Origin: Scleromitrula shiraiana
Lineage: Eukaryota > Ascomycota > Leotiomycetes > Helotiales > Sclerotiniaceae
Reading direction: 5' to 3'
Assembly: GCA_028455995.1 (NCBI GenBank)
Contig: JABELC010000001.1
Span: forward strand, 4,390,501-4,454,500
Length of the DNA: 64,000 bases
The translations under genes and the position numbers were made by a program. Shown one piece after another: positions 35,490 to 46,559 of this stretch (the first letter of the stretch is position 1; each line of letters opens with the position of its first letter). The notes under the pieces are model-generated. The model worked only from the letters and a program-made list of their open reading frames with translations. It was not told where the DNA came from and did not search any database.

Positions 35490-35851
35490 GTCGGCACCTA
35501 TAGTATTAATATTACCAACCTCACTCTAACTAGCAAAAAATATGCCAAAGTCGAATGAAGGTGACTTGAGAACGATAAAGAGAATAGAATACGAATTAAA
35601 AATTAAGATGAAGGGATGGTATTCTATATTATAGTTTCGTTTTCTCTATCGTTACTTCCTCAAGAGATATTACCTTATGAACTCACTAGATCAGGAACAT
35701 TTTGAGAGTGACCCGATTTTACCGGCACTGTAATATGTAGCAACCACTGCATTTAGGAAAATGACAGTTTACTGAGGTGCAATTTGATAAATTTATGTGT
35801 CCTAAGGCAATACTATGTACTTGGATCTGCTAATCTAATCCCTCGCTCAAC
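35490..35851. other. Intergenic, no gene recognised
   Basis: A short spacer with the promoter of the zinc-motif gene's neighbour on one side and the 3' UTR of the PQ-loop gene on the other. Nothing else is seen. Confidence 0.5.
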
Positions 35852-37013
35852 TCAATTCGAAGTTGAAGTTTGAGATAATTTTCTTGGCGATCGAGACTCT
35901 GACAACAAAGGTGTACTTTCGACGGTTGTACCACCCTCATCATCTGTATCATGTTCTCTCGAACCTGGAATATATCCAACTATGCATCGTCCGTTTGGCT
36001 GCCAAGAAATTAGTATATAGAAACCCCTATTATCATGACGGGGAAAGAAACTCACAGATGAGCTTTCGCCATTCTTCCTCTCTCTCATAGCTTTTACCTC
36101 GAAAAATATTCCCATCACCAACAAACATCCTTGCAAACATCCTGTTACCAAAAACACGCCCCATGTACTCCAACCTTCAGCCCCAAGTCTAACAGCCAAG
36201 CTCGCGGACCAGAGAAAGCTACCGGGTGTCTGAATACACATCATCGGTATACTTAAACTTCCAACATGACCAAGGTTATATGTTAACCAGATCTGAGGTA
36301 GGTATTGTATGGCTGCTAATATTGTAGCTATGATACCCAAAGTATTGGCCCATGTTCCCAGAAGATTTGGGCGAGCAAATGCTAATGATGCACTGACAAC
36401 AACTGTAATTAGACCGTGAAATAGACAGATGAAAGCGACTGTAACTGCCGTGCGCCAAGTATGTTGTTGGTTGTTTTCGATTGTAGGAAGTGGAGAAGCT
36501 CTAGGGAAGAAGATCAAGAAGAGAAGTAAACTGCAAGTAAAACAAATTAGCACTTGTCGCTTGTATGCAGGCCCATCGCATAGCTTACATTACGCTGAAA
36601 CAAAACCACTGAACTCCAACCTGAGCAATACCTAGAAGCCCAGCCGCGCATTCGAATGTACTAACAGTCTTACAACAAGCAACATCTGCTCGAGAAGCTG
36701 GAAGAACCAATATATTTGCAAAAGCGCATGTTCCTGAAGTTGTGCCTAGGAGGATGAAAAATGGTGAGATCCCCTCGGAAGTTCCGCGACTTATGATTCG
36801 ATAGTGTTGGGGGAGGTATGAAACGAGGATTCCAATAAGAATGAAGCTTGATAAAGTGAATATATTAGTATTATTCAATAGAAGAAAATGTTATCATGTC
36901 ATCCTGAAGGTAACATACATTGATATTGCGAGGTTAAGATAGCTAGGCGCTTGAAGCTTCTCGCAGCGGCCTAACAAGAAAGCTCCACTGAAGCTGTCTA
37001 TAATGAACGTCAT
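35852..37013 (-). CDS. PQ-loop repeat membrane protein
   Basis: Exons 37013-36919, 36846-36589, 36530-36056 and 35998-35852 give 324 residues. Two PQ-loop motifs are clear: SYLPQHYRIISRGTSEGIS and QYLPQIWLTYNLGHVGSLS, each in its own membrane bundle. About seven hydrophobic segments are visible. PQ-loop proteins are mostly vacuolar or lysosomal carriers for cystine or cationic amino acids, or related small transporters; the substrate here is open. The last intron (57 nt, 36055-35999) is in frame and could be retained, adding 19 residues. Its GTGAGT donor, CTAAT branch and CAG acceptor favour splicing. The acidic tail DTDDEGGTTVESTPLLSE carries a dileucine-like signal (TPLL) that would suit vacuolar sorting (inference). 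Confidence 0.85.
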
Positions 37014-37350
37014 GATGAGATCTATGATTAAGAATAGTTCTCTATTGATGTCTGAATGCGATATCCAAGGCTTATCGATAACGCGACAACTTAGCCCATT
37101 GGCGTTTGAGATGGAGAAACTTTGGAGAAGCTTTCATAGGATAGGAAGGTTCAAATTGAAGTATCGAAGAGTTTCATAGACGGAAGTTGTAAATACGGTA
37201 TAGCTATGGATCGAGCTTATTGACCTACAGGGATAGTGGATATGATGATGGGGTGCCGTATGCGGTAGCTTCCGACACTAACCGGGACTATCAGCGCGAG
37301 CGGCCGCATAATCCCGGTACCTATTCTCGAGCTATTCAAATGCTTAAGGT
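37014..37350. other. Promoter side of the PQ-loop gene, left flank of the AT-rich element
   Basis: Ordinary composition up to the element, with a GC-rich patch (CGCGAGCGGCCGC near 37290). The base composition changes sharply at the element border at about 37390. No gene is recognised. Confidence 0.5.
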
Positions 37351-37375
37351 CCCTACGGTATCATCTATTCAGGGA
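37351..37375 (+). repeat. Left terminal inverted repeat
   Basis: 25 bp, one mismatch to the reverse complement of the right end (T/C at position 14). It overlaps the subterminal hairpin. Confidence 0.8.
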
Positions 37376-37389
37376 GCGAACCTGAATAG
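37365..37389. repeat. Subterminal hairpin at the left end of the element
   Basis: CTATTCAGG and CCTGAATAG are perfect 9-bp arms around GAGCGAA. The first arm is part of the terminal repeat. The same 9-mer also appears in the right end, so it may be a transposase-binding unit used in both orientations (inference). Confidence 0.65.
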
Positions 37390-38160
37390 AATTCAATAAT
37401 TTCCTTGAATGAACTTTAGGAAATCGATTATTTTAATATTTGGATATATTAAAATTTTAAATATTGATATATTAAATTTGTAATTAATTAAAAATTGAAT
37501 TTTATATAATATAAAATAATCAAGTTTAAATTTAAAGATTAATTTTAAATAAATTCTAGATAAACTTTGATTAAAATTATTATTAAATTTAAAGCTATAT
37601 CTAAAATAATATTGTTGTTGATTTTATATTATAAAATTATTCAATTTTTTAATAAATTTTTATTAATTAAAAATTTATCTAATTTTTTATTAATATAGCT
37701 TTAGACTATAAAACTTCAACTATTTTTAATTAATTTCAATTTTATTTTTTATAAATTAATAACTTTATTAAAATATAAATGATTTTCTATAAAATTTAAA
37801 AATATATTTATATTATTTTTTTATATATACTAATATTAGTTTAAGTATATTAATAATAAAAAAAATGTGGAATTGATTTTAATATATTAATTAAATTAGG
37901 AAATAATAAAGTATATTAACTATTAATATATATTAATTTTATATGTAAATATAATTTTATATATAAATATAAATAAAAATATATTAATTTTATATATAAA
38001 CTTTATATTAATCTAATATTAAATAATTATCTAAAATAAACTTAAATATTTAAATTGAATTTATATTAGTATAAGATCATTTCTCGAAAATCAACTTATA
38101 ATGCAATTGAAATTTCAATTATAGTATGAAAATTTCCTTCTTTGAATGGTATTCAAGAAA

Positions 38161-38185
38161 TCCCTGAATAGGTGATACCGTAGGG
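38161..38185 (-). repeat. Right terminal inverted repeat
   Basis: 25 bp, reverse complement of the left end with a single mismatch. Ordinary base composition resumes directly after it. Confidence 0.8.
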
Positions 38186-38744
38186 GGTGTCTCCCATCTT
38201 CTGTGCTAGAAGATCAATATCATCGTTACACTACATACAACAGGTGTTACAAATCATCTGTACTCAGAGTCTGATTCATGAGCAATAAGATGATGGTTTT
38301 CATATTTCGAAGCGTTCAAATACCTCTGAAGTTTTGGGTGACAAGGAAATGTACAAAATCAGTCAGTTAGTTGCATCAATAAAAAAAGGCAATGAACAGC
38401 CACAGGGCCATCCAAAAGTACAACAGACCTACTCTGTATTTGATTGAACTGCATAAAAGTCGATTCTAGTGTTGTGGGTTTTACATAGACAAGGTCTTTG
38501 CATAGTTGCTACTTTTGTCAGCATCTTCCACTCGCGTATGTAATCTTACCTGAATTCTATACAACAGTCACCCAAATCTCACACCACTGAAGCAGAAGTC
38601 TCTCGATACCTCATTCATGATTGAGACTTTCTCCTAAACTCATGTAATTGCAGATAGAAACTCGAGTAACTTAATATACCTTTACCAAACTTCGATGGAA
38701 GTTACTGAGTCTCGCAAGCCACTTTCTCTTCATGTTCTTGAATT
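38186..38744. promoter_or_regulatory. Upstream region of the Zn2Cys6 gene, right flank of the element
   Basis: 559 bp between the element and the regulator's start codon. It must contain that gene's promoter, so the insertion sits within promoter range. No specific site is recognised. Confidence 0.45.
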
Positions 38745-39907
38745 ATGAACTCAAACGCATTTCAGATGTCTCAAGTATCACGAACACCTGCTAAACGAAC
38801 TCGAAATCGTACTTTGTTGTCTTGTACAGAATGCCATAGGAGGAAACAAAAATGTAACAAAGTTCACCCATGTCACAGTTGTGTTGAACGTAGGGTTCCA
38901 CATAAATGCATATTCCAATTACCGATGTGAGTAGCACATTTGGCTGATAGTAACTGTGGGCAAGTTCACTAATCGTACGTAAATCAAGGAGACCACGGAC
39001 TTCAAATCTTAATAACAAAAATATTGAAGATGCTCGTATGAGGCGAATACTTGTTGGAGAAGAAATCCTACTAAGTTCTGAATCGGTCGATCATTTGCAG
39101 AGCTCTAATTCGTTACTCAAGCCCGCTTTGGAAAGCAATCCACGTTTCTTGGATTCGAGTTATATTGCTCCTACTCGGCACAACTCTACTTCTTGGCCGA
39201 GTCCACTCATCCAAGTCGATGGGTTCGATCCCTTCTCAGCCCTACCAGAAAAGATTGGGGAACCAATTCCTAAATCAATACTAATCCAATACTGTAAGTA
39301 CTTGCGACATTGGAACAACTGTTACTAAAATATAGAAGTTCTTGAGAAATTAGCTCCTTGGTTAAGTACCTACGATGACGGCCAATTACCCAATGCTCCC
39401 GCTTTTGCTTGGTTGCCATTTGCACTACATCATCCCCCACTATTCTACGCCACTCTTCTGGCCGCTGCTGTTCATATGGATCGTCGAAGATCAATAGATA
39501 AACATATATTATTTTGGTATAAGATTGAGACAATGAGTCTAGCAAATGAAACATTGAACAATCCAAATGAAGGTGCCGCAGATCAAATGTTATTGGTAGT
39601 TCTAATATTGCTATATTTTAATGTAACTTAACAAGTTTTCTTTCCTATCTCCACCTAACTAACAACACTTCAGGTCGGAGGTGGAAATCCAGAAGAATAT
39701 GAAACGCATTTAGCAGGAATTAATAGAATGTTAAAACTTCGAGGGGGCATGGAAAACCTTGGCATGCGGGGTCTAGTAAGAAACTGGTTGCATATATGCT
39801 ATGGCCCATGGAACGACGACTGGAACTATGGACTGTTTGCAGATTTTATCGGAGTTAAACGACACGCGCGTAGGGAAAATATGTTTGTGGTCGAAGCTAC
39901 TACCTAA
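38745..39907 (+). CDS. Short Zn2Cys6 fungal transcription factor
   Basis: Four exons (38745-38926, 38989-39293, 39339-39622, 39674-39907) give 334 residues. The binuclear zinc cluster has the pattern C-x2-C-x6-C-x5-C-x2-C-x8-C from Cys27 to Cys55, flanked by basic residues (AKRTRNRTLLSC). The rest fits the fungal transcription factor 2 domain: LEKLAPWLS, FALHHPPLFYATLLAAAVHM, and ETHLAGINRMLKLRGGMENL with LVRNWL. That domain normally continues for another 150-250 residues, so the C-terminus looks truncated. Splice phase closes only with AAG acceptors in introns 1 and 2. The gene converges on the isochorismatase gene with 78 bp between stops; a regulator-target pair is possible but unproven. 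Confidence 0.78.
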
Positions 39908-39985
39908 CATGACTATCCAACATTCATAAATCTCCAATTCAGTATTCACACCAAAGTTATCCCACGCCATCTCCTTAATGACCGA

Positions 39986-40889
39986 TTACTTGTTCAAAGT
40001 TTTGACCCACTCCCCTACAGTAAGAACTTCATTTGCAAACAATGGCCAAATAAGTTCCGTAGCTGCATCCTTTTGAGCCTTATCAAACCCAGCCGTTGCA
40101 TCCTTCAACATTGTGACGTGATATCCTCTACACATCACCTCAATCAGTCTGCCACTACCTCCACCAGAAAAATCGCCAGGAAAACTCACAATTCGTAAGC
40201 ATATCTTGCGGTGGATTCCATACAAGTATTTGCAATGAGACCTCCAATCACCAAGTGTGTGATATCTCTCTGTTTCAACTGATAATCCAAATCCGTATTT
40301 TGAAATGAGCTATGTCAATCTACATTAGCATTTTTGATCAGAGCAAGAATGAATGGTGGGTGATATACCTAGAATTCCAATGTTTACTGACAACTACATC
40401 TCCAGCCTCGATATCTGGTTCCAACCCCTCATATATCTGGCCTCCGAACGTTCCTTCGGCAAAAACTTTATTGTCCCGCAATCCCACTAGTGATTTGCTA
40501 GAGATTTATATTATTAGTTTGTGTTAGATAATCATGTCACAAAACGTTATATCATTTGGAGCAATGTTCCACTTCCTCTCCTTGTCATTTTAAGGTCTTC
40601 AACAAAGTAAATCTACTCAAACAGCATCTCAATTCACTCAAGAATTAACTCACTTAACATGATTCCAGCCCATCAAAAATCCCACCTTATGCTGCTGATG
40701 AAGACCATAATAGATTGGTATTTTATGAGCACGTGCCGTAGACACTAGTTGAAGAAGATGCGGAATAGTGTTTGATTCGGCAATGGAAGCACTTAGGCGA
40801 TTGTTGAGTTTCCCGTTTGGGTGTAGAAAATCATTATAGGGATCTATTAGAAGGATGGCTGTTTTTTGGGGGATATTAGCGTTAGACAT
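39986..40889 (-). CDS. Isochorismatase-family cysteine hydrolase
   Basis: Exons 40889-40654, 40497-40369, 40309-40190 and 40127-39986 give 208 residues. The catalytic triad of the fold is in place: Asp16 (AILLIDPYNDF), Lys117 (VVVSKHWNSS) and Cys151 (GGLIANTCMEST). The end GYHVTMLKDATAGF and VLTVGEWV is typical of fungal members. Family reactions range from isochorismate cleavage to amide hydrolysis; the substrate cannot be told. An upstream in-frame ATG at 41012 would add 41 residues without homology-like content, so I chose 40889, which places the first strand near the start as usual. Intron 1 is long (156 nt). No signal peptide is seen, so it is probably cytosolic. Confidence 0.88.
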
Positions 40890-42216
40890 TGCTGTAGATA
40901 TCGGTTTGCCTGTTTTGAGTTGATGTGTTAAAATGCGTGTTTGATGAAAACTAAATTTAGGGTGGATAATGGCTTTATATGTGTCTTTGTATTGGTGTTC
41001 TACATTTTCCATGTGCCAGATGCATCGGCTTTAATGCATCATCTAGATATGTAATCGCTACTCATTGAGAGGCAAACGATGAGTAATCAGAAAGCCTTTC
41101 ATGCATGCAGCGAAACCTTCTTATGAACCCCTCACTTGGGAGTTCAATTATTCTCCAAGCGAGTGACATAAGTTAATTTATGTACGATGCTTATACAGCA
41201 GAGTTGCATAAAAAAGGCTAACATCGGGGTTTATGTATGGTGAAGTGCTTAATCTAATCAATCAGATATTAAACATATTTGAGAATCGCACAGACAAATA
41301 GATTTCATTATTGTAATATATTTGCTTACTCATCTATGACATACTTAATTGAAAATGTTTCTCTAATTCTGATATTAGGAAATACAACGTGATGTTTGAA
41401 AGAGTTTCCTCATTATTGAAAATGATTGAGTTTAGTAATTTTCTTGTTTTTGACATATAAACATTGCAACTTTGCAGTTACATTGATTTCATTTTCATTT
41501 TTTACTTTTGGAGTAAAAAACTGTCCTGAAATTATGATTTTCTGCGTAAGCACAACTCGGAAGCCTACCTTAATAAGTCAAGCTACCAAAAAAACAATCA
41601 AATGCCACCTGGGGAAGGAAACAAAATTCAACAACCCTTCGTATACTTAGTCCTTAAGATACACCTTTATGTGAATCTTCATCATCGAAGTTCCTCCCGT
41701 CGTTGCAAAACTTTTTTCCACTTGAGATTGGCAAGGAAGGTTTAATTTGATTACATTTTATTGACTATTGCGTATCATCGCTTGATGAAGAAGTTTTGGG
41801 TGTAGTTTCATTAGCAGGTTGGGTTCGATCATCCCTATCGTTCCACATACAGGCACTAATGAACTCCTTATCCTTTCATTACACTACTCAATATTTATGA
41901 TAGAGAAAACGGTAAGTATGAACAGTTGAATATTGTTGCCAGGATCTTGTGGAAGTTTCTGGTTGTTGGGGAATTGTGAGGGGAAAACAAAATTTCAAGG
42001 AAACTGATATTTACTAGAGACGGTGAATAGAAATTGGTGGCTCTGTACTAGCCATCATATACTGAACGCAATGATTATGTGATACCTATCTGATTTCATC
42101 CGAATTATGCCTGTGAGCAGCGAGTACCCCATAAATTCATATCATTCTAGATCAAGACATTATCTTTCAACATAACATCCCAAACAAGGCTCGTCTACCA
42201 ACCCGTAGAATTAATA
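40890..42216. other. Long intergenic region, no gene recognised
   Basis: AT-rich with several homopolymer runs. The plus-strand frame at 41426-41650 is low-complexity and unsupported. It contains the promoter of the isochorismatase gene at its left end. Confidence 0.45.
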
Positions 42217-43514
42217 TCCCACTATCACATCATTATTAGCCATGGCGCTCTTGCAACGAAACAGAAGTTAGTGCTGAGAAGTAAAATTCGAAAGGGGCAC
42301 TTACAGGTATTTCCTCATCAGTGATCTCTGTACAAAAGAATAGAAGTTTATTGTGATGTTCATCAACTGATTGACCATTTCGTTGAGGTTCCGCGATAAA
42401 GAACTTATATGAATCTCTCTGAAAAGTTGTAAGAATCATCGTGGACCAAGTAACGACGCAATAAACAGAGGAACTTATTCGATGCGTTTATACTAGCTTC
42501 CAAATCTTCCAACAAAACGTCGATTCTTCCTTCTTGCCATTTTCCGACATCAAGGGGAAGCCCATCAGCACGTAATAAAAATTGAATTACATCTTTCTAT
42601 ATTTGTATGACTTCCTGGCAGCCCCGAGTATGTTTTAATTGTACCATGTCGAAATTGCTTTTGTCCTCAAAAATATCTTGAGATTCATAATTGTTTTTGT
42701 GTTCCAATTTTGCCACAACCTGTCGCAAAGATTTGCGGAACCATAGAGGATGTCGAAGTTTTTGTACAAGCAATAGTAAAGAAACAGCATCGTTGGAAGA
42801 AGTGCGATATGAATTCTCCAGTTCCCAATGCCCATTCCCAAGTAAAAGATAGCGCGATGTAAAAACATTGCTGCTAGCAAGAGCTCTTGCGATCGTAGAA
42901 GATACTACTGGTAAGGTACAATAGAATTCGGCAAGTCTTGTAAGTATCTCTAGTCCAGGCACATCATCAATCACATAATGATTACCATGAATAGCGCAAA
43001 GGAGTTGACGAAAATCATTGATCTCTTCTTTGGGCGATTTAATCAGAGCAATAGCATCACCAGTCAATACTGGTGCCTATAGCAAAACAATTAGTTCAAT
43101 TCTTATCCATATGTAAGGCAATTGATGTATCTTATCTTCGCAGCAGATTCCAATGCCCAAGTTTCATCATCATCATCAACTGTGGTATATTTGTATCTAA
43201 ACATCCCTGTGTCTATGATGGGTATTTTTTTTGTCTGACGAATCTAGAAATCGATCGAAATGCTTTGAAAGCAATGTGAAAATGTGCGAATTAACATGAA
43301 ACTTTTGACGAAATACCGGGAGGCAGACATCTAGTCCATAATCTAGATAACCATATCTGACGGTTTCTGGTGTGTTTTCTGATTCTATGTATTGCCAGTC
43401 GTCTCCATATTGGGGTTTCGTGGCTTGGAAAGTCTCGGAAGAAGCTTCTGAAGACATGGTCAAGATATGATTGTCGTTGGTTGTTGTGAGTGTGAAGAGT
43501 TCAGAAGCTCTCAT
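42217..43514 (-). pseudogene. Decayed BTB/POZ-domain gene
   Basis: The reading begins with a recognisable fungal BTB core (GLDVCLPVFRQKFHVNSHIF, LLSKHFDRFLDSSDKK). An eight-T run on the plus strand at 43225-43232 then breaks the frame; the continuation (GMFRYKYTTVDDDDETWALE) is in another frame. The following intron keeps its branch (ACTAAT) and acceptor (TATAG at 43077) but its donor reads ATAAGA instead of GTAAGA at 43135. The next exon (FRQLLCAIHGNHYVID, LTRLAEFYCTLPVVSSTIAR) is clearly BTB-family but meets an in-frame TAG at 42597-42599, after which protein-like sequence goes on for about 60 codons. A further frame change is needed near 42430 to reach DSYKFFIAEPQRNGQ and a short last exon. 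Three or four independent lesions argue for a true pseudogene rather than sequencing error. Confidence 0.8.
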
Positions 43515-44369
43515 GTTGTGGTCGAATCTATTTCGGCTGAGAAAACAAAAATTCTAAAACTGAAGAAACAGAGAGGTTGCCACATCTAAGTGAATGTGAG
43601 TTGATATGCTTTTCTTTTTAATGACTCTATTCAGAATGTTCACTCTTCGAAGGTGACATAACGGATCTTAAAATTGATTGCAACGCAATAGTTAATGCCT
43701 GTAAGTACTGAATAGACGAGAGACCACTCCAATTCTCTAACTGTTATTTATTTCCCCTAGCTTTTGATGCAGAAGAGGGTATGTCGAGAAGGACTGAGTT
43801 CTCCTGGTTAATACCTAATGACTATCTCGCTTCAATTCTCATTCTTGGGCGACAACTTGCTTTTGAATTCATGAAGAATTTGGCACATTGTATGAGTTGA
43901 TTTCTTAAGGAAAGGAAAATCTGCGAACATGCAAAATACTTGTTTTCTCAGATCTAACCTTCACAACCGGCATGGTGGAAGTTGTTCGGATAATCAAAAG
44001 ACAAGGATTCTAGCTGGTATAGGGTGGCGATGGATGAATTGGTCTGAATCTTGGTGTAGTAGTAAGAGACAATAAGAATCTTGGAGACTATCAGTAGACA
44101 CCGGCAAGCCGAACAATAGATCCAAGTTGGGTATGGTTTGTCATACAATGTGAAGAGAAGCCATCGGAGACATTAAAGCTCGATATTGGATTGGAATGTT
44201 TAACTACAGAGAGCATAATATGAGCTAACTGCGGGCCTTGATGCCAAGAAGCCCAAATCACGTAAATGCCAAATCTAGACTTCTTGATTCGGATATTGGA
44301 GGTATAAGATGTTCGGGTTCTAGCTCACTTGCTATCTCTAATATCTCGAACGACAAACTTTTGTCATCG
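43515..44369. other. Intergenic, no gene recognised
   Basis: No supportable gene. Frames such as 43954-44148 (minus) have no recognisable content. Confidence 0.45.
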
Positions 44370-44848
44370 TCAATGGCTGAAAGATAATCCTACAGGAAAA
44401 TTCGAAGACTTATAGCCATCCCCTAGCGATCTAAGCTCACGGTTCATGTTCCAAAGTCCTGACTTGTGCGTAATAGGATTATCTCCCAAAAATCTGGATA
44501 GAATTTTGATCTTTATATGTATCCATGTTGGAAACCTGTCTTTAATTTCTACTATCTCGATAGCAGGGTCAAGAATTTCGAGAAAGTAGTTAGATTGGAG
44601 ATATCCAAACTTCAGAATTACTCGATGGAATTTTAAAACCTTGCTCAAAGACTCCGGATCGAGTGTCGGCAATACTTGGACTAGAGACACGTATTGGGGA
44701 TGGCTTGACTTCCATATTGGCACCTGTCGCTTAATATTAGTGAATAAGTAGCAATAGTGACTTGTTAAAAAACAAGTGATGAGCAAGAATTGTAACAGGG
44801 ATGTTTCCTTTGAGGTATAGAAACGGTGGCGTATAAACACACCTTCAT
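44370..44848 (-). CDS. Uncertain small ORF, possible gene fragment
   Basis: I do not recognise it. A 120-codon frame follows a plausible TTAAG acceptor at 44730 and would join in phase to a mini-exon (ATG AAG, 44848-44843) before a GTGTGT donor. The result starts MKRQVPIWKSSHPQYVSL and ends SNFPVGLSFSH. Codons look protein-like (ordered hydrophobic spacing, ILKFGYLQSNYFLEILDPAI), but the upstream frame closes immediately with TGA. It may be the 3' exon of a decayed gene. It sits beside the BTB pseudogene in a decaying accessory tract. Confidence 0.3.
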
Positions 44849-46559
44849 CCCAAGATGAGCATTATCTATGAAAGCCGTTCAAGATCTCGAAGAGGAGTTA
44901 TACCGATAGGGATTGATTCAATTGATGTTGGTGAATAGTGAGATGCGATTGGATACTGATAGATTTCATGTCTTTAGTTTGTGCTAGCAGTAGTATAATA
45001 CAATAGTTCGAAAAGCTGACAGGTATTGGCGGGTGTTGGCAGTGATTGACAACTATTAATAGCCACTGACAGCTATGCCAGCGATCAAAAACATCATACT
45101 AAAGAATCCAAATCACTAGTGATCCCTCAACCAGACTCCTGGGTGCATCATATAGACAATCCTTGAACATGGGTTCTATCTTATCCTTGGTATCACGATT
45201 AAAAGTCAATAAAATCCACTAGTAAGCTCTTAGTTTGGGTGTACGAGAAAGCTTTTGGCTTTCTTAAGCTTCATTAAGCTGCCGATGCTGTCAAACGACG
45301 TTTAAAAAAAGAAACATCCTTCCTTTTGATGATGAACCATAACTTCATCCGTGACTTTCCCAGTAGTCTGGAGGAACCTTAACTCCGTGCACTGCCACTC
45401 TCCTCTAGCCATTTAGTTCGAATACATATCCCGTATTATCTCAAGATAGTCGTACTTGCTAGTTGAACCAAATCCAATTATCTGCCCTATGTTATTGGAT
45501 TGGACAGTTGATACACGGAGATCCGGTCAAGTATCTCCGTAGTATCTGTCTAGTAGCCACTTGTTAGCCGATGAATACCCACAAGTATTTTTGTACTACT
45601 ATTAAATAGTGCTTGATCGCTTGACTAGTAGTTCGAATCTCAACCAACCAAAATTAGATCCTCATTCAGTCCCTATACTTAAATACTTAGTTTTCGATCC
45701 AGCGCCAAAGGGACTTGATAGTCTACAATATTGGTGAAGGGATCTTCATCATATTACCTTGATATGGTAATTTTAAGCTAAAAATACAATTCACAAGAAC
45801 ATTTCATGATCAATCGAATTACTTGCATAAGGTTTATTCAACGGTACGGTCCACCCGCTGTCAGACTTACCTGCATACAGCTAAAAACTTAACTTCAATC
45901 TTGACAAGACGTTTTGGCTAAGTAAGTAAATAAACCTTAAGGTTATTAGTTCCCTCTAGCATGATTGAGGCTCTCAATCCCTCGATCATCATCCAACTTC
46001 GGACTATGATCTGTATGACAACGGGATGAGAGTTCACACACATTCTTGTGGCGACAGTATCTTGTACTCGTAAAAGAAAAGTCTCCGAGCTCTAAAACTG
46101 TTGAAGGAATGATTGTTATCCAACAAGTAGCTCTCCACGGATCTGTATAATCGAAAATAGCTACAACGCCTGTCTTTGGGTTCTTGTACTACCCAAATTA
46201 GTCACATAGAAGAGGGTAACTGCTTCAAGTTCAACAATATGATATCGATAATGTCAAAGCCAGTCTGCCGATCACCCTCATGCTTGAAGTATCAAGATAG
46301 AGATGTAGAGATCTGGAATGTCAAAAATGACGCCGTTGATTGTTGATTATTGATTCTTGTCGATTGCTCCTGTCGATCTTTGATTATTGATTGTATTTGC
46401 GGTGGATTGTTTTGCTATAAGAAGCTGTCAAATTCCCGAGTTAATTCATGTTTTTACTCTTCATTAAATACAATCAGCTTCATCCTTTTATATATTCTTT
46501 ACACTTATTTATTGCCCATTTTTTATTCTTTACATCACAACTCCAAACTTTAACTCAAG
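44849..46559. other. Long intergenic region, no gene recognised
   Basis: About 1.7 kb without a supportable gene. Around 45010-45090 short TGACA/GGCAG-type words recur loosely. The right end is the promoter and leader of the LysM gene; it becomes pyrimidine-rich before the ATG. Confidence 0.45.

Larger units (their letters stand above)
37351..38185. mobile_element. RIP-like AT-saturated element with terminal inverted repeats
   Basis: An 835-bp unit bounded by 25-bp inverted repeats, starting CCCTACGGTATCA on the left, that match at 24 of 25 positions (37351-37375 and 38161-38185). The interior from about 37400 to 38090 is almost only A and T; two sampled 60-base lines carry just five G or C each. 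No open frame is present. This fits a non-autonomous DNA transposon, or the shell of a larger one, mutated by repeat-induced point mutation (C to T in repeats), a process known in Pezizomycotina. GGT flanks both ends, so a 3-bp target duplication is possible but weak. The ends escaped saturation, suggesting they are too short to trigger RIP or are younger. Confidence 0.75.

Noticed and set aside
41012..41012. Upstream ATG for the isochorismatase-family protein
   Set aside because: In frame, but the added 41 residues look non-conserved and the catalytic Asp sits at the normal distance from the ATG at 40889.
45600..45650. AGTTCGAATCTC word resembling a tRNA T-arm
   Set aside because: The surrounding bases do not fold into a cloverleaf and no anticodon stem pairs.
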